Below are positions 24,161 to 29,637 of a stretch of 29,637 nucleotides of DNA, one piece after another. Position numbers and translations under genes: made by a program. This DNA comes from Methanobacteriota archaeon. GTDB lineage: Archaea; Methanobacteriota; Methanobacteria; Methanobacteriales; Methanobacteriaceae. Within the stretch, counting starts at the first letter, position 1; every line of letters starts with the position of its first letter. Location of the stretch: positions 1-29,637 of the forward strand of contig JAEYSH010000061.1 in the NCBI GenBank assembly GCA_023434825.1, given 5' to 3'. The notes under the pieces were generated by a model. It was not told where the DNA came from. It was given only the letters and a program-made list of their open reading frames with translations, and ran no database searches.

Positions 24161-24521
24161 ATTATACTTTTGTAGTTCTATTTTGTTTATTACAAACTCT
24201 GGATTAATTTAAATATTACTCAATATAACTGGAGAAACCACTGTATTTCCTATTTTAAATTAAATTTAATAAATTGATATCTGTTAAATATAACAATTAA
24301 AAAATAATATTAATGCTTTTCTATTATCCATTAATCTTATTTTTAATTATTAAAAAATTTTATATGCAATAAACTTATAAAAACTTAAAATGTTATAATT
24401 AATAGTATTATGGAATAGTAAATAGAATTTTAATAATTAAATTCCAATTTTTATCATAAAGATATATAAATTTTAAAAAATATATTATGATTAATTGAGT
24501 TATTTTTATTAACGGTGATTA
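24161..24521. other. Intergenic region, 361 bp
   Basis: Extremely AT-rich; no reading frame, repeat or RNA gene that I can support. A TATA-like GATATATAAA at 24461-24470 is placed to serve gtrA, giving a leader of about 30 bases that includes its ribosome site. Confidence 0.4.
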
Positions 24522-24524
24522 TTG

Positions 24525-24956
24525 ATGACTGATACAAGAGAGAGTACTATAGATAAACTTATTAAAAATCAGACAGACAGGACGCATATACAATTTTTCC
24601 GTTACATTTTTGTAGGTGGGGCTGCATTTATAGTAGATTTTGTTTCTTTATTTATATTAACAGATTTTTTTGGTATTTATTACATCATTTCAGCAACATT
24701 AGCATTTATATTAGGATTAATAGCCAATTATGCATTAAGTATAAGTTGGGTTTTTAATAAACGTACTCTGGATAATAAAAAGTCAGAATTTGCCATTTTT
24801 GCAGTTATTGGAGTTATAGGCGTTATTTTAAATGCATTATTTATCTGGATATTTACCGAATATATTGATCTTTATTATTTAATTTCTAAAATTATTGCTG
24901 CAGCATTAATCTTATTCTGGAACTTCTTTGCTAGAAAAATGACGTTATTTAGGTAA
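24525..24956 (+). CDS. GtrA family membrane protein
   Basis: A 143-residue protein with four membrane helices (about 28-48, 54-74, 88-108, 115-135). The family signature is [20 protein letters not shown] at the first helix and [20 protein letters not shown] in the second, ending with FARKMTLFR. GtrA-like proteins are thought to take part in transfer of undecaprenyl- or dolichyl-linked sugars across the membrane. The ATG at 24525 has GGTGA six bases upstream; the TTG one codon earlier is not needed. The next gene starts 68 bp on, so both probably share a message. No polyprenyl-phosphate glycosyltransferase of the GT2 type, its common partner, is in the window. Confidence 0.9.
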   Translation: MTDTRESTIDKLIKNQTDRTHIQFFRYIFVGGAAFIVDFVSLFILTDFFGIYYIISATLAFILGLIANYALSISWVFNKRTLDNKKSEFAIFAVIGVIGVILNALFIWIFTEYIDLYYLISKIIAAALILFWNFFARKMTLFR

Positions 24957-25024
24957 ATAAAAAATTAAAAATAAATTAAACTATTTATTAAAACTTACAG
25001 AAATTCTTATGAGGGAACATTAAC

Positions 25025-26635
25025 ATGAGCCAAAAAACAGCGATAATTATAGGAGCAGGACCTGCAGGACTCACTGCGGCCTATGAATTAATCGATAAAA
25101 CTGATATTAAACCAATTATTTACGAAATGAGTGATGAAATAGGTGGAATTTCTAAAACTGTTAAATATAAAGGAAACAGGATAGATATCGGAGGGCACCG
25201 TTTTTTTTCTAAATCAGATAGGGTTATGAAATGGTGGCAAAATATAATGCCCCTTCAGGGTGCTCCTGCAAAAGATGACAGAATACTGGGTAGGGATATA
25301 CCACTTAAAACTGAATGCTTAAAAAGAGAGATTAAACAGGAAAACCCAAAAAAAATCGCTGCACCTGATCCAGAAAAAGGAGATAAAGTGATGCTAAACC
25401 GTGGGCGTCTTTCACGTATTTATTTTCTTAGAAAATTTTTTGATTACCCTGTTTCACTAAATTCCAACACGATTATGAATTTAGGCGCTTTAAGAATGCT
25501 TAAAATAGGTTTAAGTTATTCTAAATCTGTAATATCCCCAATTAAAGAAGAAAAAACCCTTGAAGATTTTTTTATAAATAGATTCGGCAAAGAACTTTAT
25601 TTAACATTTTTTGATGATTATAATAAAAAACTATGGGGCGTTTCATGTAGTGAGATTGCACCAGACTTTGGAGCGCAGAGGGTGAAAGGTTTATCCATAA
25701 TGAAAGTAGTCACTCATGCAATGAAATCTCCATTTAAAAATGATTCATCGTTAGAGCAAAAAGAAGTAGAAACAAGTCTAATAGAACAGTTTATGTACCC
25801 TAAACTTGGACCTGGACAAATATGGGAAGAAGTTGCAAGAATTATTACTGAAAACGGTGGAGAATTACATTTTAATCATGAAGCTGTTGGAATTGAACAT
25901 GATGGAAATGATATAACAAAAATTAAAGTTAAAGACCATGAATCTGGTGAAATTAAAACATTTGAAGGAGATTATTTCTTCTCTACAATGCCAGTTAAAG
26001 ATCTTATTAATTCCATGAGCAATGTTCCTGATGATATCAACGAAATTGCAAATGGATTATTATATCGTGATTTTATAACAGTTGGATTATTGCTAAATGA
26101 ACTTAAAATAAAAAATGAGACTAAACAAAAGACCATTAATGATATAGTTCCAGATAACTGGATTTACATACAGGAAAGAGATGTTAAACTTGGTAGACTT
26201 CAAATATTTAATAATTGGAGCCCATATCTTTTAGAAGATAATAGTAAATCCTGGATTGGACTCGAATATTTTTGTAATGAAGGCGATGAATTATGGAACG
26301 CTTCTGATGATGACTTTGCAAGCTTTGCTATAGATGAACTTGCAAAAATTGATATAATTAATAAAGAAGACGTTCTGGATAATGTTGTCATAAGAGTTCA
26401 AAAAACATACCCTGCTTATTTTGGTACATATGATCAATTTGATAGCGTTAAAAACTTCACTGATAACTTCAGTAACTTATTTTTAATTGGTAGAAATGGA
26501 ATGCACCGTTATAATAATATGGACCATTCAATGCTCACTGCAATGACTGCAGTTGAAAATATAATCAATAATGTAAATTCTAAAGAGAATTTATGGTCCA
26601 TTAACGCTGAAGAAGAATATCATGAAGAAAAATAG
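25025..26635 (+). CDS. FAD-dependent amine oxidase-like protein, UDP-galactopyranose mutase-like
   Basis: A 536-residue flavoprotein. The FAD Rossmann loop is [16 protein letters not shown] (about 7-22), followed by [14 protein letters not shown] and [16 protein letters not shown] (the second FAD contact). [16 protein letters not shown] and [18 protein letters not shown] lie in the middle, and the C-terminal FAD motif is [20 protein letters not shown] (about 494-513). These features belong to the COG1232 group often annotated as protoporphyrinogen oxidase or UDP-galactopyranose mutase-like. Location between gtrA and a GT39-like gene favours a role in surface sugar metabolism, such as ring contraction of a nucleotide sugar, but the true mutase is shorter (about 370-400 residues), so the reaction is uncertain. 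GAGGG lies nine bases before the ATG. Confidence 0.82.
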   Translation: MSQKTAIIIGAGPAGLTAAYELIDKTDIKPIIYEMSDEIGGISKTVKYKGNRIDIGGHRFFSKSDRVMKWWQNIMPLQGAPAKDDRILGRDIPLKTECLKREIKQENPKKIAAPDPEKGDKVMLNRGRLSRIYFLRKFFDYPVSLNSNTIMNLGALRMLKIGLSYSKSVISPIKEEKTLEDFFINRFGKELYLTFFDDYNKKLWGVSCSEIAPDFGAQRVKGLSIMKVVTHAMKSPFKNDSSLEQKEVETSLIEQFMYPKLGPGQIWEEVARIITENGGELHFNHEAVGIEHDGNDITKIKVKDHESGEIKTFEGDYFFSTMPVKDLINSMSNVPDDINEIANGLLYRDFITVGLLLNELKIKNETKQKTINDIVPDNWIYIQERDVKLGRLQIFNNWSPYLLEDNSKSWIGLEYFCNEGDELWNASDDDFASFAIDELAKIDIINKEDVLDNVVIRVQKTYPAYFGTYDQFDSVKNFTDNFSNLFLIGRNGMHRYNNMDHSMLTAMTAVENIINNVNSKENLWSINAEEEYHEEK

Positions 26636-26675
26636 ATCGTAAATAATAAATCATATATGTAATAAAAATAAATGT

Positions 26676-28274
26676 ATGCGTATTAACTACCGGAAAATAA
26701 TTGCAGATTTTCGGTTTATTCTCTTTATTTATTTAACTGTAAGCTTTTTAGGTATATTTCTTTTAAAATATTTCCAATATCCAGTAAATGCTGATGGAAT
26801 AGCCTATATAAGCATTGCTAATACTTATGTCAATGGAAATTTGGATAATGCTATAAATGGATACTGGGGACCACTATTATCATGGTTAATTGCACCATTT
26901 TTATTATTTAATCCTTCACCAATAGATACGTTAATCATTGGCGAAATAATTTCGGTAATAGTTGGTTTTTTTATTTTAATTGGAATAAGATCACTTTCAT
27001 CTAAATTTATGATGAATGAAAATTTAAGAATCATCATAATGTATACTTCAATAGGATTAGTTTCCTATTTCTGGCTTCGTGCTATATCCCCTGATTTATT
27101 GATATTATGTTTTTTAATTTTTTATTTAAACATAATATTTAGCAAGAATTATATAAAAAATCAAAATAACGGATATTATTGTGGTTTACTTGGTGCTTTT
27201 GCATTTTTAAGTAAAAGTTACGCATTAGCTTTCTTTCTTTTCCATTTTATCCCCTTTAATTTCCTACATTATAAAAAAGTTACATCTAATGAAGATAAAT
27301 CAAAAGTAATTAAAAATCTCCTATTAGGCCTAATTGTCTTTTTCATAATAAGTGGAGCATGGATCGGTGTTATTAGCGATAAATACGGTAAAATTACTTT
27401 AGGAACCTCCGGTGAATATAATCAAAACTTAATGGGGCCTAGTTCTACAGGACATCCCGTATTTTTTAATGGATTGATCCACCCACCTAATAAAAGCGCC
27501 CTAAGCTCCTGGGATGATCCCTATTACATAGAAATTGCTTCATGGAGTCCCTTAAAATCATGGAAATATTTTAATTACCAGATGCAGTTAATATGGAAAA
27601 ATATTCATGATTCTATTGACATATTGCTCTCTTTTTCTTATTTATCCCTGATTATTATATTATTTTATATTCTATTAGCGCTCAAATCTTCTAAAGATAA
27701 TCTATTAAAAGGCAAATTAATTTATCCATTATTAACTATAGCAATTTTTTCAGCAGGTTACGTTTTAATTCTTGTTGAAGAGCGTTATTTATGGATTGTA
27801 TATATTCTTTTGCTTCTAATGGGAGGTTTTATGTTAGAAAGAGCATTTCAGCACAAATTTTTCAACAAGGAAGTACGCTATGTAATTATTATATTATTTA
27901 TCTGGTCATTTTTAGCGCTTCCAGCTGCCAGTTTCACCCATGTAACACAGGGAAATATTGATACAGAAGGAGTTTACGATCTAAGCCAGCATTTGAGGAT
28001 GGATTATGGAGTCAGTGGAAACATAGCATCAAATGATAGGTGGCAAAAATCATTATACCTTTCTTTTTATCTAAATAGCAAATATTACGGTCAAATTAAA
28101 CCTAATATCAGTGATACTGAGCTGAAAAGCGAATTAGAATCAAATAATATAGATTATTACTTCGTTTGGGATAATTCTAATAATAATTGGAAACTATTAT
28201 CTCATTATAACGAAATAACTGGGGGAAAATTCGATTCCCTCAAAGTTTACTCTATAAAAGAAAAAAAGTTATAG
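26676..28274 (+). CDS. GT39/ArnT-like integral membrane glycosyltransferase
   Basis: A 532-residue protein with about 10-12 membrane helices in the first 400 residues and a soluble C-terminal domain (about 420-532). After the first helix comes YPVNADGIAYISIANTYVNG, where Asp-Gly-x-x-Tyr matches the catalytic loop of the PMT_2/ArnT GT-C families, and WGPLLSWLIAPFLLF follows. The C-terminal part (YDLSQHLRMDYGVSGNIASNDRW, DYYFVWDN) resembles the extracytoplasmic domain of such enzymes. It would transfer a sugar from a lipid carrier to a surface protein or lipid. No ribosome site is evident; the AT-rich TCATATATGT about 20 bases upstream may be the TATA box for a leaderless message. Last gene of the surface block, convergent with guaAA (nine bp between stops). 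Confidence 0.82.
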   Translation: MRINYRKIIADFRFILFIYLTVSFLGIFLLKYFQYPVNADGIAYISIANTYVNGNLDNAINGYWGPLLSWLIAPFLLFNPSPIDTLIIGEIISVIVGFFILIGIRSLSSKFMMNENLRIIIMYTSIGLVSYFWLRAISPDLLILCFLIFYLNIIFSKNYIKNQNNGYYCGLLGAFAFLSKSYALAFFLFHFIPFNFLHYKKVTSNEDKSKVIKNLLLGLIVFFIISGAWIGVISDKYGKITLGTSGEYNQNLMGPSSTGHPVFFNGLIHPPNKSALSSWDDPYYIEIASWSPLKSWKYFNYQMQLIWKNIHDSIDILLSFSYLSLIIILFYILLALKSSKDNLLKGKLIYPLLTIAIFSAGYVLILVEERYLWIVYILLLLMGGFMLERAFQHKFFNKEVRYVIIILFIWSFLALPAASFTHVTQGNIDTEGVYDLSQHLRMDYGVSGNIASNDRWQKSLYLSFYLNSKYYGQIKPNISDTELKSELESNNIDYYFVWDNSNNNWKLLSHYNEITGGKFDSLKVYSIKEKKL

Positions 28275-28283
28275 ATTAAATAA

Positions 28284-28853
28284 TTACCTTGAAGAATAGT
28301 TTTTACATACTTCATAGAAATTTTTAAATAATTCTGGACCATTTTCAGTATGATAAACCTCAGGATGGAATTGAATTCCATATAGCGGTTTTTCTTCGTG
28401 TTTCATAGCCTCTATACCACATATTGATGAATCTGCAAGTAGCTTAAATCCTTCAGGTAATTTTTGCACTTCATCTTTATGAGATGCCCAAACTTTCATA
28501 GTGTCTCCCAATCCTTTGAATATGTCATTTTCATCCTTTATGCTAATTTCAATTTTTGCATAGCTTTCAATTCCGGCAGCACCAATTTCTCCACCAAAAG
28601 CTTGTGCAATTATTTGATGTCCAAGACATATTCCTAAAATAGGTAAATCTAATTCTTTTACATATTTAAAACAATTTCCTGCTCTTTCAATAGATGGGCC
28701 CCCACCAAGTATAATTCCTGCAGGTTCTTTTTCATTTATTTTCTCTAAAGCAGTTGAATTTGGAATAATCTCTGAAGGAATCTTCAAATAATGTAAAGTC
28801 CGGTGAATTCTATGATTATACTGTCCATGATTATTTACAACTAATATTTTCAT
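28284..28853 (-). CDS. guaAA: GMP synthase glutamine amidotransferase subunit A
   Basis: Hydrolyses glutamine and delivers ammonia to GuaAB. The 189-residue class I glutaminase has the nucleophile cysteine in LGICLGHQ (about 77-84) and the histidine-glutamate pair in [10 protein letters not shown] (about 165-174). [14 protein letters not shown] is the oxyanion region, and the N-terminal [14 protein letters not shown] is characteristic of archaeal GuaAA. The ATG at 28853 has AGGAGA seven bases upstream; seven additional residues from an earlier ATG are not needed. A TATA-like TTTATAATTTT lies about 60 bases before the start. The order guaAA-guaAB on the minus strand is kept, but the two are now separated by 6.4 kb of plus-strand genes. 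Confidence 0.95.
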   Translation of the reverse strand: MKILVVNNHGQYNHRIHRTLHYLKIPSEIIPNSTALEKINEKEPAGIILGGGPSIERAGNCFKYVKELDLPILGICLGHQIIAQAFGGEIGAAGIESYAKIEISIKDENDIFKGLGDTMKVWASHKDEVQKLPEGFKLLADSSICGIEAMKHEEKPLYGIQFHPEVYHTENGPELFKNFYEVCKNYSSR

Positions 28854-29348
28854 TATATATCTCCTAATTAACATTTATTCATAAATTATGTTATCTTAAA
28901 GTAGAAAATTGTAAAATTATAAAATTTTTAAATTGATACATGACTTCAAGGGTCGTTCCTATTGAATATTATCAGTATTCAATATATCTAAATGATTTTA
29001 GATATTTTGTTATTAATATTCTATTATTTATACTAATTTAATATAAAATCTAATAACCTTTTTTCAAATTATAAAATGATTATACTTTTTAAAAATAGTC
29101 CAATTGAGTAATTCAGATTAAAAATAAAGTTTGATCAATTGAAATTACAAAAATTAAAGACTGTTACTTTCCTATTCTCCTATAAACCCCTATATCAATC
29201 TCGATGGTAATTTAAATATTAAAATTTATATATTCTTATGCTGTTTAATCTTAAATTTCTGTGTTCCAATAATGAGATTATAGTTAAGTATATCTTTATT
29301 TGTACACATATTTCAGTTATAATTTAAATAATTAAAGGGGATAAAAAA
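28854..29348. other. Intergenic region, 495 bp, with two adjacent inverted repeats
   Basis: AT-rich with no reading frame I can support. It contains the guaAA promoter at its left end, two inverted repeats at 28960-29005, and at its right end the ribosome site AAGGGG for the small membrane protein. A slightly more GC-rich stretch (29165-29210) has no recognisable content. Confidence 0.4.
28960..29005. repeat. Two adjacent perfect inverted repeats
   Basis: First: TATTGAATA, seven bases, TATTCAATA (28960-28984). Second, sharing one base: ATATCTAAA, TGAT, TTTAGATAT (28984-29005). Each has nine-base arms without mismatch. They lie about 40 bp upstream of the probable TATA box of guaAA. They could be operators or hairpins; AT-rich DNA produces such repeats by chance too. 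Confidence 0.4.
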
Positions 29349-29498
29349 ATGGAAATTAAAGACATAATTTATATAATAATAGCTATTATACTTGCAGTGA
29401 TTGCATTCTACCTATTTATCTGGCTTTTACCAGTAATCATCATTCTCGTCATAGCATATGTTATATACATATTACTAAAAAGCAGAGATAGATACTAA
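29349..29498 (+). CDS. 49-residue membrane protein
   Basis: A short gene. After MEIKDIIY, residues 8-44 are almost entirely hydrophobic (two short helices or one long one, with a proline in FIWLLPVIII as the likely turn), and the C-terminus is charged, LLKSRDRY. Positive residues at the C-terminus predict that end in the cytoplasm. The ATG is preceded by AAGGGG with nine bases spacing, and the stop is followed by a T-rich stretch. No family is recognised. Length, ribosome site and clean topology support a real gene. Confidence 0.6.
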   Translation: MEIKDIIYIIIAIILAVIAFYLFIWLLPVIIILVIAYVIYILLKSRDRY

Positions 29499-29580
29499 TT
29501 TATCTATCTGAAAACATTTTTTATTATATACTCAACAAATACATCCAATTTATTTTTATTATTTAATTTAAGGCGGTTAA

Positions 29581-29637
29581 ATGAAAGATCTAACTACTAT
29601 AAAAATGGAAAAAGGATTACTATACGAAACAATTATA
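29581..29637 (+). CDS. Start of a gene cut by the window end, possibly DUF447-like
   Basis: The ATG at 29581 is preceded by AAGGCGG five bases upstream. Only 19 residues are visible (MKDLTTIKMEKGLLYETII). The phrase EKGLLYETII resembles the beginning of DUF447-type archaeal flavin-binding proteins, which open with a short helix and then 'G..YE.I'. This identification rests on very little sequence. Confidence 0.4.
   Translation, partial: MKDLTTIKMEKGLLYETII

Noticed and set aside
1..29637. tRNA, rRNA, CRISPR array, insertion sequence or prophage genes
   Set aside because: Looked for on both strands; no cloverleaf with CCA-type 3' end, no regularly spaced repeats, no transposase or integrase motif found by eye.

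Overview
The window looks like a stretch of chromosome from a methanogenic archaeon of the order Methanobacteriales, most likely Methanobacterium or a close relative. The evidence: very AT-rich DNA (roughly 30% GC by eye); GMP synthase encoded as two separate subunits; an archaeal-lipid-type geranylgeranyl reductase; an archaeal THUMP tRNA(G10) methyltransferase; a citramalate synthase of the methanogen type; the KEOPS subunit Cgi121; and an Nre-family repair protein with a C-terminal PCNA box. Several genes have either GGTGA/GAGG-type Shine-Dalgarno sites or leaderless starts about 25 nt after a TATA element. I see no rRNA, tRNA, transposase, integrase or CRISPR array.

Layout. 1-5672 (+ strand): end of a flavin-type split-barrel gene, geranylgeranyl reductase-like gene, trm-G10, cimA, then a membrane protein translationally coupled to cgi121. 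5696-7080 (- strand): a winged-helix regulator and a short DegT-like PLP enzyme. 7229-10111 (+): two consecutive proteins that each start with a GyrI-like ligand-binding domain, one fused to a TrmO-type tRNA methyltransferase domain, the other to GNAT plus YoaP; then an isoprenylcysteine-methyltransferase-like membrane protein. 10108-11277 (-): the Nre protein. 11416-14385 (+): HSL-type esterase, SGNH hydrolase, a frameshifted GNAT gene, and a HEAT-repeat protein. 14407-17097 (-): a compact operon padR / flavodoxin-ferredoxin (EFR1) / metallo-beta-lactamase fold / SAM methyltransferase, with two TATA-overlapping operator-like repeats in front. 17284-19336: an unrecognised gene, then an isochorismatase-like hydrolase and a second MBL-fold protein. 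19353-21882 (-): guaAB, an unrecognised gene, a MarR regulator and a GNAT gene, with a perfect 19-bp palindrome just before the GNAT gene.

22127-28274 (+) is a block of cell-surface genes: a frameshifted remnant of a membrane-anchored protein, a DUF2142 membrane protein, GtrA, an FAD amine-oxidase/UDP-galactopyranose-mutase-like protein and a GT39-like membrane glycosyltransferase. It sits exactly between guaAB and guaAA, which are both on the minus strand and look like parts of one former unit. The window closes with guaAA, an AT-rich intergenic region, a 49-residue membrane protein, and the start of another gene.

The parts that repay a second look are: (i) the tandem GyrI-domain fusions, the second of which keeps a ribosome binding site and ATG at the domain junction, as if two genes had recently merged; (ii) operator-like palindromes tied to the HTH, PadR and MarR genes; (iii) the surface-glycan block that separates guaAA from guaAB; (iv) two frameshifted genes. 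I found nothing I would call a wholly new system; the GyrI-fusion locus and the padR-EFR1-MBL-methyltransferase operon are the best candidates for undescribed biology.
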